Below are positions 44,255-55,588 of a stretch of DNA of 64,000 bases, piece by piece. Numbering within the stretch: position 1 is the first letter of the stretch; every line of letters starts with the position of its first letter. The position numbers and the translations under genes were made by a program. Source of the DNA: Excoecaria cochinchinensis (taxonomy: Eukaryota > Streptophyta > Magnoliopsida > Malpighiales > Euphorbiaceae); contig CANTUQ010000009.1 in the NCBI GenBank assembly GCA_947683425.1, forward strand, positions 9,811,001-9,875,000. The letters run 5' to 3'. The notes under the pieces are model-generated. The model saw nothing but the letters and a program-made list of their open reading frames with translations. It had not been told where the DNA came from and did no database searches.

Positions 44255-44273
44255 GTCCCCAGTGGAGTCGCCA
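44255..44273 (-). other. Primer-binding site of element C (probably Arg tRNA)
   Basis: The minus strand reads TGGCGACTCCACTGGGGAC, one base inside the 5' LTR (44275). The form TGGCGACTCC...GGGGA is the type reported for Tat/Ogre elements primed by Arg tRNA. I assign the tRNA from memory of that lineage, so the amino acid is less certain than the site. Confidence 0.75.
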
Positions 44274-44274
44274 C

Positions 44275-46314
44275 TGTGACGCGCGCCGGATCCCGAGCGC
44301 CGCCCCTATGACCGCCCGCTTGAGGGCGATCGGGGCATTTGACGGGTCCGTTGGCATCTTGCAATAAATCGCAAGTGCGTCTATGTTGAGCAACACAGAG
44401 GTATCATGGAGTCGCCACCCAATAGAACATTGGGAAAGTTACTCTCGCCTCGGAGAGCCTAAGACTGCGCTTAGTATCCATGTTGGGCCATGAGGCCTAG
44501 GATTAGCGCTAAAGTCTCGTGACCCAAGAAGTATATTGGAGGATAACCTCTAACCTCTCGAGCCCAAAGACCAGAGCTGGGTCCGGGATTTCTCATCTAT
44601 TTCTACCTCGATTAATTTATGATTGAATTTTAATTGTCATTAATTCGCTCTCTCTCCACACAATGCAATTAATTTAAGGCGCATTTACTCATATTAGGAA
44701 AACCATAAATTAGCAAGTAAAGCAATGAATTACAATAATACAAGGAGCGGAATACAACTCCCTTTTAAAAGTGCAAACATGCATAAAACCGGGGAATTTA
44801 TTAATCATGAGGACTTTGGTCCCCGCATGCACAATTAAAGAAAATATTCTGGATGTGATGATCTTATTTGGGATGAAAACTGGGACATTGGTCCCGCTTT
44901 ATTATGAAAGATCCAAGTTAATTTAGTAAAAATATTTTGGTGATTTTTATTTTGGTGCGCATAAGAAAACATTTTATTTAATGAATATATACAAGGAAAT
45001 TAAAAATATAAACGAAATGAGAATTAAAAATGTATAAAGGAAATACCAAACCCCGCAACTCCTCCTTCATGTGCATGGATGCTCAAATGAGAATAAAACA
45101 ATGATTTGCAACCAAAAATCAAAAAGAAATTCATGTTAGTGATTAGGCCAACGAAACAATACAACATAAATGGTAATATGTACAATGACCATATAACATG
45201 CATAAGATACTATAACATGCATAAAAAATAATTATGATGCAATTTAACATGCATAAAGTGATTAAGATGCAATTTAACATGCATAAGGTGATGAAGTATC
45301 ATGGCATATGCAACTTATTAATAATAGTTATTAACATACATGTAAGATTAATGGCAATCAATTTTATTATAGTTAAGACATGAATAAATGTGTAACATGA
45401 GAATAATTCCACTTGACATGCATAACTAGCATAAAATAATGACTATAACACTCATACATGCAAAAGAAAGCATAATAATAAACATGATATAGCATTAAGA
45501 AATTAAAGGTATTTACAACCTAAAACATGCATAATTACATGAACAAAGAATAATTTGACATAAAAAAAAATATTAATAGAATTTTAAAAAAGCTTATTTG
45601 TTATATGAATAATTGAAGATAAAAAATAAGAAGAAGAATATGGAGACTAAGAGAATTTACATGTTTAATATGTTAATTGGAAGCAAAAATAAATGAAATC
45701 AACAAGATAATTAATGAGTAAAACCAAGAATAATTACCCTCAAATTCAGTTTTGAAGAATTGAAGATAGAAGTGTTGAATTCCTTGTCTTCTCTTGTGAA
45801 AATCCTTAGAAAATAGCTTGAAAACTTGAAGAAAAGCTCTTGGAAACAAGTGTGTAAGATGGATTTTTTTCTTTCAACTCAAAGCTCCAAAATTCAGTTT
45901 TTTTTCCTCCAAAATGTTCCTCACTCGTCCTCTCCCTGTTCTGAATTTTTCCAGTGTTTTTAATCATCAAAAACTACCCAAAAACCACCAAAAACCGTCC
46001 AAAAACGGTTGAAAATCGAGTGGGGGTCGAAAAGTGGGCGAAATGGGCGAAGTGGGGCGTCAATCGTGCGCCTCGCGCACATTTCCGCGCGGATGCGCGG
46101 AGTCTCCGCGCACGACGTGCGCGGAGCGAGCGACGCCCAAGGCGTCGTGCGCGCAGAGCTACCGACGCCCAGGGCGTCGGCCGCGCGGAGCGCACGCTCC
46201 GCAGCGCTCCGCGCACGAACATTCGCGACGGCCCCTGGCCGTCGCCCTTCCGTCGCGAATCTTTTCCCCCATTTTCCATTTTTCCTACTTTCTTCATTTT
46301 TTCATCATTTTTCA

Positions 46315-46356
<42 letters not shown>

Positions 46357-46559
46357 TACCCTCAACCTAAAACACACTTTTTCTTCTTCAAAATAATTTA
46401 AAAAATATTTTTAAAATATTTTTTAAAATACCCTTTTTACTCACCGAAAAGACAAGGAAAATCACTTCTGAGCTCCAATCTTTTTGCCTATAAGCCGGCA
46501 TAGCTAAATTTCATCATCGGGTAATCCTGATCAAGGCTACTCGGGACCCGGTGTCTACA
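44275..46559 (-). repeat. Element C 5' LTR (2285 bp)
   Basis: Same termini as the 3' LTR. It differs by about 24 extra bp in the GC island near 46107-46130 (a GCGCGGAG-T-CTCCGCGC palindrome is created), a poly-T run of about 32, and a few substitutions. Confidence 0.93.
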
Positions 46560-46564
46560 ATAAG

Positions 46565-47374
46565 CCACAACCATGCCTTCTTGCATCAAAACACAGCCAA
46601 GACCAACACCTGAAGCATCACTATAGAGGACAAACTCTTTACCCGAGATGGGTTGAGTAAGTATAGGAGCCTCAACTAACAACTTCTTCAACTGCTCAAA
46701 ACAAGCCTGACACTTATCTGACCACTCAAATCTGACTCCTTTTCTCAACAATCTTGTCATCGGGGCGGCAATCACTGAAAAACTCTTAACAAATCGACGG
46801 TAGTAACCCGCCAAACCAAGAAAACTTCTCACTTCTTGAATATTTTTAGGCGCTTTCCAATCAACAATCGCCTCTATCTTTGCTGGATCCACTTGAATAC
46901 CTTTAGCAAAAATTATATGACCTAAAAATGAAACTTCACGAAGCCAAAAGTCACACTTGCTCAGCTTGGCAAACAACTGATGCTCTCTCAAAACTTGTAA
47001 AACTATCCGAAGATGATCTTCATGTTCACGCTCATCCTTGGAATACACCAAGATATCATCTATAAATACCACAACAAACTGGTCCAAATATGGCCTAAAC
47101 ACTCGGTTCATCAAATCCATAAAAGCCGCTGGAGCATTGGTCAAACCAAACGGCATAACAAGGAACTCATAATGGCCATACCGAGTTCGAAATGCAGTCT
47201 TAATCACATCGTCATCCTTGACCCGTAGCTGATAGTACCCAGACCAAAGATCTATCTTTGAGAAAACACCTGCGCCTCGAAGCTGATCAAATAAATCTTC
47301 AACTCTAGGCAATGGATACTTGTTCTTTACTGTGACTTTGTTAATCTGTCTGTAGTCGATACACATCCGCAAGG
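46565..47374 (-). pseudogene. Element B pol, middle part: RT and start of RNase H
   Basis: The frame starts after the 13-bp RT deletion and runs CIDYRQINKVTVKNKYPLP, FSKIDLWSGYYQLR, FLVMPFGLTNAPAAF and FIDDILVYS (catalytic aspartates intact). It continues through the thumb/connection LGHIIFAKGIQVDP and RSFLGLAGYYRRFV to RNase H LYSDASGVGLGCVLMQEG. It ends at VVAY, where element C interrupts; the next residues (ASRQL) are found at 32897 on the far side of C. It resembles Tekay RT closely. No start codon of its own is expected. Confidence 0.92.
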
Positions 47375-49318
47375 TTTAACAAATAGAACAGGAGCTCCCC
47401 ATGGAGATATGCTAGGTCGAATAAACCCCTTATCCAACAGCTCTTGTAATTGAGTTTTAAGTTCTCTCAACTCTACAGGAGCCATCCGATAAGGTGCCCT
47501 CGATATGGGTGTAGTACTTGGCATAATCTCAATGGCTAACTCCACTTCTCTCTCAGGAGGTAACCCTGGCAAATCACCTGGAAAAACATCACTAAACTCC
47601 CGCACAACTGGGATATCTTCAATCTTTACTTGATCCCTCTTAGAATCCAAAACCACAGCTAAGAATGCCTCACACCCTTTTCTGATAAACCTCTTGGCTT
47701 GCATCGCAGAAATCACATTGTGCAAAGCACTAGCACCCAAACCTTTTACAAAAACTGGATCTCGGTTTCTATCTCGAAGCACAAAAGTCTTCCTATGACA
47801 ATCAACCACAGCTCGATGTCTATCCAACCAATCCATACCCAAAATCAGATCAAACTCTCTGAATGGTAGCTCTATCAGATCCGCAGGAAACTCAACTCCC
47901 TCAATTATCAAAGGACAACTCTTATACACTCTACTCACATTGACACTATGCCCTAATGGACTGGTCACACATACCTCATGCTCTAACTGATCTATCACAT
48001 GTAACTTATTAACAATTTTATTTGTGCACAAATATGAGTGTGTGGAACCAGGATCTATTAAGGCATATAACTCAGTGTCAAGGAGTAAGAACTTACCAGC
48101 AATCACATCAGGACCATCCTGCTCCTCTCTAGCTCTGGCAGCGTAAGCTCTGACTGCAACTGGTGGCAGACGCTCAACTGACTCCGACACAGCTCCATCT
48201 CTAGGTCGACCGCCTCGACCTCTACCTTTACCTCTACCATAAGTAGCCTGAGTAACATTGGAACCAACCCTGCTTGCCTCTCTCTGAGGACCCAAATTGT
48301 TATTCATCCTCGGACAACTGGCCATCAAGTGTTCTGTGCTTCCACATCTAAAACATCCACCCGTGAGTCGTCTACACTCACCCCGGTGAATCCTACCGCA
48401 ATACTGACACTCAGATAATACATTCAACCTGCTTGAACCTCTACCAGAACCTGACAGTCCAGAACCCTGTCTTCTGCCCCTAGTAGCTGAACTAGTAGAG
48501 AACTGATGTTGCGCGTCTCGAGATCTCTTACCCAAAGATAAGGATGGACCACCCCTTGAAATATTCCTCCTCTGAACATTTTCTCTTTGCACTGTTTCAC
48601 TTGTCTCAGCCAACATTGCAGCCTCCGTAAGCTGATAGTAAGTAACTCCTGGTAAACACTTCAAGGGAATCGAAGGCACCTTCAGGGACTCATTCAATCC
48701 AGCCTCAAATTGCTTACATCTAAAATCCTCTGTCATAACTCCATCTGGGGCATACTGAGCCAACCGAGTACACTCTTTTTCATAATCAGAAATAGACATA
48801 GCCCTTTGTTTCAAGTTCAGGAACTCTGCCCATCTTGCATTTTTATAAGCTTGAGTGATATATTTCTTTTTAAACTCCTCCTCAAAGAACTCCCAAGACA
48901 TATGATCAGGTATCTGAGGTTGCCTACTCACTAATCCCCACCATGAATATGCTGCACCTTGTAACAGAGCCACTGCACACTCTCCTTGTTGATCCGGAGG
49001 ACATCTGATTTCCTTTAAAGTCCTTTTTAATTTATCCAACCATTTCTCTGCTAATTCTGATTCCCCTAAACCAGTCCCATAGAAATCTTCAGCACCAGCT
49101 CTTCTCAAACTCTCTAAAGGAGCTCTCGGAGCAGCCATTCTTTCCAAAACCTGAGCCATATTCTGATTCATTCTGAACATAGCCTCAAAAGCAGCAGCAG
49201 CAGGCTCGGGTTGCACCCTAGCTGGTTGTGCCGATAAAGATGCTGAAGGATCAACTGCTGGAGGATTTACACTTTCAGCCGATTCCTCAAGTAAACCACG
49301 ATTTGAATTCGAGGCCAT
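47375..49318 (-). pseudogene. Element B gag-protease and start of RT
   Basis: Open for 663 codons from MASNSNRGLLEE. Gag retrotransposon domain about 75-215 (LAEKWLDKLKRTLKEIRCPPDQQ, WEFFEEEFKKKYI). Two Cys/His knuckles: CQYCGRIHRGEC (304-315) and CFRCGSTEHLMASC (322-335). Arg/Gly-rich tract about 360-380. Aspartic protease with active site IDPGSTHSY near 430. The RT entry segment LPPEREVELAIEIMPSTTPI leads to APVLFVK near 640. At about 47374 thirteen bases are missing relative to A (the KDGS region), shifting frame and ending the ORF at 47327 after a false tail. Apart from this it is well preserved. Confidence 0.92.
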
Positions 49319-49420
49319 CTATAACAAAACAAGAAATAACTGCATCAGCCAACACAGCCCTAGACATAGACACATTTATGCACAACAATCACAACATCAC
49401 CCAGAAAACGACTAAACCTA

Positions 49421-49433
49421 GGCTCTGATACCA
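49421..49433 (-). other. Primer-binding site, initiator-Met tRNA (element B)
   Basis: The minus strand reads TGGTATCAGAGCC, 5 nt from the 5' LTR end at 49439. The 100-bp leader between it and gag carries nothing else recognisable. Confidence 0.9.
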
Positions 49434-49781
49434 AAACCTGTAACAACCCCTACCCATACCCGTATGAGTCGGGGTGTCACCAAGCAGATACTATACAAAT
49501 AATATAATTATACATAAACATGTATACTGAATTACAGGATAATTTAAAATTTTCATAATACATCGCATGTTATCACTCATCATATATGTAATAATATTAC
49601 AAGCCCAAATACAAATACACCAGCGGAAGCTATTTTCCTAACTAATATCAAAAGTTCTTTACATCAAAGAATCAACCATAATAAAATAAACTCCAAACTC
49701 TAAACCTTGCTGTGTTGGCTGGACTGCAATGACTCCCTTAAACAAAGCTTCTTATTTACCTGCACGGGTAAACACACCGTG

Positions 49782-49844
49782 CTAAGCGATAAACGCTTAG
49801 TGGGGATTCACACATATTATATGGACGGCCACTCACAGTGGTCG
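49782..49844 (-). other. Tandem hairpins HP2+HP1 (B 5' LTR)
   Basis: HP2 49800-49782 and HP1 about 49844-49824 on the minus strand, same bases as in the B 3' LTR. They are followed (sense) by CCCGTGCAGGTAAATAAG, which contains a good match to a plant 5' splice site. Confidence 0.6.
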
Positions 49845-52075
49845 TAAAGGCATATCACATTCATAATGGCATATACATGATTCATGTCATAATATGTATA
49901 CATATAGGCTCCAATTTATAACCATATATTCAGCATCTCATGTTTATATCCATATCCATATTATCTCATTCAATTATTACTTTTGTATAATCAACGGTAA
50001 CATAACAAATCACATATCAATTAAAGATCCTGCTGACTCATAATAATGGATAACGAGTATACGCATAGCGATACCTTACGGGTACGAATCGACGTATAGC
50101 GATACCTTACGGGTACGAATCGAAAACCATTTTTATTTTATATTTATAAAACCTTTATAGGGGCCCTTAAACAAGATTCATCATATTAATAAGAATCGCG
50201 AGGATTCAAACACATTTTCTTATAGGGTTCGCGAGGAACCAATCGGGGATCTGATCAGGATCCAAATCATCCATATAATTCATCCATATAGGCTGTAGCT
50301 AAAAGACTCTATTAGGCATGCCTAACTATCCACTAGACTGACTCTCGCAGGTCATGCATAACACAATTCACATTTAGTTACACATTTGTTCAATATGAAT
50401 AACCATTGAATTTAACGTCCATAAATCAATTATTTTTAAGCATGACACATTACGTTAATAAGTTAAGGCATAATATGGCATACAAATATTTAGCATAGCA
50501 AAAATACAATTATAAGATGTAAAGCATATAAGAAGACATTAAATAACATTTAGATAGCTTATATAATATTCAAATCACAAGTTCTTGCTTCCTAATTAAA
50601 TTAGATTTATTCAACTAACATATTAGGTTTAATTCCTTAATCATAAATTATAAATATATTATATAATTTTTGTCATGAGTATTTATTCATAAAGCAAATT
50701 ATTCTTATAGTTCGTGTAAACTAATTATGCTATACTGGTTCAAGATAGATTGTATGTCTAAACTTACAATACATTTTACACATAGTTAAAAACATATTTA
50801 GGAAAAACTTTCTTCACAAAAATTTTTCTTTAGGATGTTAGCTTTCAAATGAGATAAATTTGAGGCCATTTGGACGTCTATAACTCCAGATATGATTTAA
50901 ATAATATATACTGTTCCACAGACACACCTGACAAATTTTCGCTACTATAATGGGCGCTTTTAAAATGGTTAGAGTCCGAATTAAATTATGGTTTCTTCTA
51001 CAAACTTTTAACCAAAGATGTCATGGTTCTAACCTAACTGAAATTATTCAATTTGGAGTTATAAAACTCGATTTATGTTAAAACAAATGAGCAAAGGTCA
51101 ATCTGTGTGCTTTCCAACTAGTCCCCAGACACAGGGCAGAATCCGTTTACTGAATTTAAATGCATTTTTGGACAAGTAAACGACATTTTCAAACCAAGTG
51201 GTCTTCATAGAAATTAATCCTCAAGATGTTAACTTTCTATTGAAAAAAAATTTCAGATCGTTTGGAGCTGAATTCAGAGAGATATACTCAAATGTTTCTA
51301 CCCTGCTCCACTGAAATACCTGACAATTGTTGCTACTGTAATGGGAAATTTTAAAATGGTTAGAGTCCGAATTAAATTATGGTTTATTCTACAAACTTTT
51401 AGCCACAGATGTCATGGTTCTAAACCAACTGGAATCATGCAATTTGGAGTTGTAAAACTCGATTTATGCTAAAAACAATGAGCAAAGGTCAATCTGTCCC
51501 TCAAAAACGGATTTACACTTTGGAATTCAACAACTTCAAATCAACCCATTTTACACCATCAATTCACCAAATTTAATCCAAACCATCAAACACATAAATT
51601 AACAATCAAATTCCCAAACAAATCACAAATAATTTCCAAACAAAATTCCAAACCTGAATTTTTTTCACTTGATCCCACTAGATCCAACCTTTTCCTTGCC
51701 TTTAGAATTTGGAGGAGGTTCAACTAATCATCAATTCACCAAAAATACACAAAACACATAACCTAAATTAAAATCCAACAAAAATAAAAAAAAATTGGAT
51801 AATTAAGATAAAATTAGGAGTTGATCTTACTAAATTAATGCAAGATTTATTGATTTTTACCCACAATTTCTTAGATTTAAGCTAGAATTTTTAGATGTGA
51901 AGAAATTGAAGAAGAAAAGGATGAAGAAGGTGAAGAAGAAGATGAAGGAAATGAAGAATAAGATGAAGAAAATGATGAAGAAGAAGAGAATGAAGGGAAA
52001 GAAGTGATTTACGGGAAATGAAGAAATTCTCCATTTCATGTACATTTCATGTGCATTTTCTTTTACCTAACTTTT

Positions 52076-52085
52076 GCCACGTGTC
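52076..52085 (-). promoter_or_regulatory. G-box in B 5' LTR
   Basis: GACACGTGGC on the minus strand is a textbook G-box/ABRE core with favoured flanks. It is present identically at 30631-30640 in the other LTR. I could not find a clear TATA box near it. Confidence 0.35.
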
Positions 52086-52509
52086 ACTTCCTCATTAGTG
52101 CAAACCAATTACTCACACCCAACTCTCATACACTTACACACACTCAAAATATCTCCACTTAACACATCCTACTAGTGTGTGAGTAAAACACACAATAAAG
52201 CCCTCTAATAATGCACTCCACATAGGTATGAGCATCCACACACTATAAAATCCCATAAGATTCCTTCTACTATGCTACACTCTTCCACACCCAATCACTA
52301 CTCCCTTACTCATATCCAACAATGGTATATGCATGCACACACAAATATTTCTCAACTAATTCACACCCTACTAATATATGTGCACCCACATATTAAAATA
52401 ACCCTTATAACATGCACTATACCCAAAATACCCTTGTTATATACCAAACTACATACAAATGTACACATATGCATGATTTATACTACTAGGGGGTAATTGG
52501 GGTGTGACA

Positions 52510-53939
52510 TGGTGAAGGGCAGCAACACGAGTCGTGTCATCTCGCAAGACTCACGTCCCCTTTCTCTTCCTTCACGATCGGCTCTCGACTCTTGCCGATC
52601 GGCTAAGGAGAACATCGACACGAGTCGTGTCAATCCTTCACGACTCGTGTCCCTTGCTCTTCCTTACGCGCTCGACCTTTTGGCCATGTGAAGCATCGAC
52701 TCGAGTCGTGTCGACCTGAACGACTCGTATCCTTCGCTTCTTTTCTCGAGATCGGTCTTCTGGCTACTATTATGAGCGCGACTCTTGTTGCGATCGCGAT
52801 AATGACCCTTTGTCTGCCCAGCCTTTCTGAAATGCTCCATTTTTATGGAAATGAATTTCAAATCTTTTCCTTCATGGATTCTACTACTGTATGGATTATA
52901 ACATGCTTATATATGTATAATGGTATGATTTCTTCATGATAAATTATATGTTATGCTTTGGAACATAAATTGTATTATGTATGACCTGCAAGAGTCAATC
53001 TAGTGGACAGTTAGGCATGCCTAATAGAGTTATTTAGCTGCAGCCCACTGTTCCGTTTGGACCCTGATCAGGTCCCTCATTTGGTTCCTCGCGAACCTCA
53101 ATGTGTTTGGATCTTGTTTAAGATTCCCTTTCTAAAATGTTTTTGAATGAGAAAATGTTATGTTGCTTTTTGATTCGTACCCGTAAGGTACCGCCATGTG
53201 TTCAGTTTGATTTTTACCCGTAAGGTACCGCCATGTGTTCACTCATTATCCACTATTGTGAGTCAGCAAGTGTATTATTTGTTTGTGTTATTCTCATGAG
53301 AATGAGAAATCCGATCGGCTATGATTATAATATGTGAATGTATATGCATACGAATGTGAGCATGGACTTTCGAATGTTATGTATGTGAATCAATTATGAT
53401 CATATGTAATGTGATTATCAGCATATGCCATTATGTATGCATTTTCCCTCGACGACCATTGTGAATGGCCGTCCATATTATTGTTGTTTGTTTTCCCCAC
53501 TAAGCGTTATCGCTTAGCATGGGCATTTCATCCGTGTAGGTGCAGATGGTGTTTAGCTTTTGGGAGAGTCACCGCAAGTCAAGCCAACACGGAGAGTTTT
53601 GATGTTAGGACTTAGCATTTATTTTGAGATTCTTCTTGTAACAGTGAACTCTCATTATATTTATTCTTCTATTCAGCTTCCGCATTGTAATTTTGAAAGA
53701 TGTAATTATTTTGGTAATATCAGAACAGTTTTGTAATGAATATTATTATTACTTCTATGAATGAATGATTAGTTTGGTTTTAAAAGTTTTAATTATGATG
53801 TATTTTCGTATGTATATATGTATGTTTACCTTATGTGAATGAATGTTATTGTATCGTCTTACTTGGTGACACCCTTGCTCATACGGGTTCTCACTCCATT
53901 GCGGATGGGTTCCCTTACGTATGGGTTGGGGGTGTTACA
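52510..53939 (+). mobile_element. Plus-strand Tekay-type LTR E, right piece
   Basis: It resumes with the TGGTG target copy. A CG-rich dyad island (ACACGAGTCGTGT, CGACTCGTGTC, GCGATCGCGATAATG) runs to about 52800. Two ACCCGTAAGGTACCGCCATGTGTTC copies lie at 53188 and 53217, the hairpins at 53451-53517, and the terminus GGGGGTGTTACA ends at 53939. No internal element sequence follows, so it is a 3' or solo LTR. Confidence 0.75.
53451..53517 (+). other. Tandem hairpins HP1+HP2 (LTR E)
   Basis: HP1 53451-53473: GACGACCATT with AATGGCCGTC around GTG (one A-C mismatch). HP2 53500-53517: CTAAGCG-TTAT-CGCTTAG, perfect. It is followed by CCGTGTAGGTGCAG. Confidence 0.65.
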
Positions 53940-54046
53940 AGCTCAATGAAAATTGCTATCTTTTTACTTATACTTTCAACTTGATGTAACACGTCGGCTC
54001 TTTGCATTAGTATTCGTGGTTCTATCACTCCAATTATTGCATTTGC
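53940..54046. other. Short spacer between LTRs E and L
   Basis: 107 bp of AT-rich sequence with no recognisable feature. AGCTC (53940-53944) would be the target copy of E if E is intact on the right. Confidence 0.5.
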
Positions 54047-54367
54047 TGTAACACCCTATACCCGTATGTGATACGGATATCGGATGTCACAACTCTGCAC
54101 TGACATACACTACAATGCACTTAACAGATCGGTAGGAATTTTATTTTTTTTAGCAATAACAATCACATATATAAGCACAATAACATAACAGTTGTACTAA
54201 CACACAATTCATATAGTTATACCATGCATCCCTGCTTCCATCTACTGCGGTCGTATACATGCCATGCCAGTCCTTCCATCCTTGCTGTCGAATACCTTTT
54301 TTGGTCGTCCTATATCTTCGGCCACATCAAAATCTACCACAACCTGTGTGCAGTAACACTCTACGAG

Positions 54368-54388
54368 CTGAGCATGGAAAATGCTTAG
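54368..54388 (-). other. Diverged HP2 hairpin in LTR L
   Basis: The minus strand pairs CTAAGCAT with ATGCTCAG around TTTCC. Relative to the other LTRs the inner G-C pair has become A-T, keeping the stem; one A-C mismatch is present. Confidence 0.45.
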
Positions 54389-55506
54389 TGGTGGATACAT
54401 ACCCTAAATTTTCCATAACCAAATGTAAATGCATGCACACACAAGCTTATTTCCGTAATGACATCTTTTGAACATTAGTTATTTACTTTGGTCAATTATC
54501 ACTCTTATATCCTTTGTTGTCTTTTATGTTACTATACCTTATCATTTTCAATTCTACTATCAGTGTCACTATTAATTAAACTAATACTCTTAACATTTGT
54601 AACACTATAATCGGACTGTCAATTAACAATCCATTACATTCATAAATCTTGATATTACTTTATATATATTTATAATCTTTGATCTATTTCTTTTTGCTCA
54701 TAACTTATTTACAATCTATATTTGGGGTACATAATTAGTCTATTAATCACTTATGAAAACAGTCATTAATGTTACTTTTGCAGCTCCAATTTAATGTTTC
54801 AATTTCCTTTAAGCCCTTAACTCTTCCTTTACTTTTCTTTTGATTACACTAACTCTTTTGCATTTTATACAATTGTATTAATATTTTCCACCTTACACGT
54901 ACCTTACATAGTTTACTTAATTTCAATTAATTGCACTTTAAATTATACTAGTATACAATTTACTGACTTATTTGGACATTTATCATTTTTATCAATATTT
55001 TTTTATTTTATTTTATTCGGTCAATGCTATTACCATTATTAACGATATTATCTTCCATCTTAACATTTACACTAACAATTCCATACACATGTACAATACT
55101 ATTAATTTTAACAATTACCTTAATAGATTTTACATTAATGTTATTCTTGTAGTTTCGTTATTCATAGGTAAATTACTTCTGAATTTCATTCAATTATATA
55201 ATTAACATTATAATGTGTCCATTGTTTTCTTTTATATTAACACTATCTTATTAGTCACATTACAATCTATTACTATTACCATTACATTTATTATTTCCCC
55301 ACTATACTTAATTAAACACTTTTATCATTCTAATTCAACAAGTTACACAATTAATTTTATCAATCCTTTTTAGATTTCATTCAATAACCATGCACTATAA
55401 TTTAATTCACTAAAGTCATTTTAAGAACCTTACTATAATTAATTTTCAATTTAGTCCTCTACATTTGCCATAATTACAAATTTACCCTACTCTTTCACTT
55501 TATTAA

Positions 55507-55507
<1 letters not shown>

Positions 55508-55586
<79 letters not shown>
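55508..55586. repeat. (ATT)n microsatellite
   Basis: An uninterrupted run of about 26 ATT units inside LTR L. Confidence 0.95.

Positions 55587-55588
<2 letters not shown>

Larger units (their letters stand above)
32898..46559 (-). mobile_element. Element C: complete Tat/Retand-type Ty3/gypsy element (13.7 kb)
   Basis: Target duplication ATAAG (32893-32897 and 46560-46564), inside the B RNase H codons. The LTRs are 2255 and 2285 bp, nearly identical. The whole size difference is one 24-bp insertion in the GC island plus a poly-T tract longer by about 6. The minus-strand order is 5' LTR, PBS, ~830-bp leader, a single gag-pol frame with dual RNase H and no chromodomain, 1.8-kb 3' UTR with a 65-bp tandem array, PPT and 3' LTR. 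The dual RNase H, a CHHC gag knuckle and 3' UTR arrays are Tat hallmarks, and arrays of this kind gave Retand its name. It looks potentially autonomous. Confidence 0.93.
19868..52509 (-). mobile_element. Element B: Tekay/Del chromovirus, 10.8 kb, split by D and C
   Basis: It has a perfect 5-bp target duplication, TGGTG (19863-19867 and 52510-52514). The two LTRs are each 3071 bp once D and its duplicated TCCAT are removed from the left one. The order on the minus strand is 5' LTR, Met-tRNA PBS, gag, protease, RT, RNase H, integrase, chromodomain, PPT and 3' LTR. Removing D (8121+5 bp) and C (13662+5 bp) leaves about 10,849 bp, a normal size for this lineage. It is inactive because of a 13-bp deletion in RT and the C insertion in RNase H. 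Confidence 0.92.
49439..52509 (-). repeat. Element B 5' LTR, complete (3071 bp)
   Basis: TGTAACAACCCC to GGGGTGTGACA on the plus strand. It gives the empty site for D near 50418-50422. G-box GCCACGTGTC at 52076-52085, GAAGAA-rich block 51900-52010, hairpin pair 49782-49844. Its end differs slightly between LTRs (AACAACCCC versus AACACCCCC). Confidence 0.92.
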
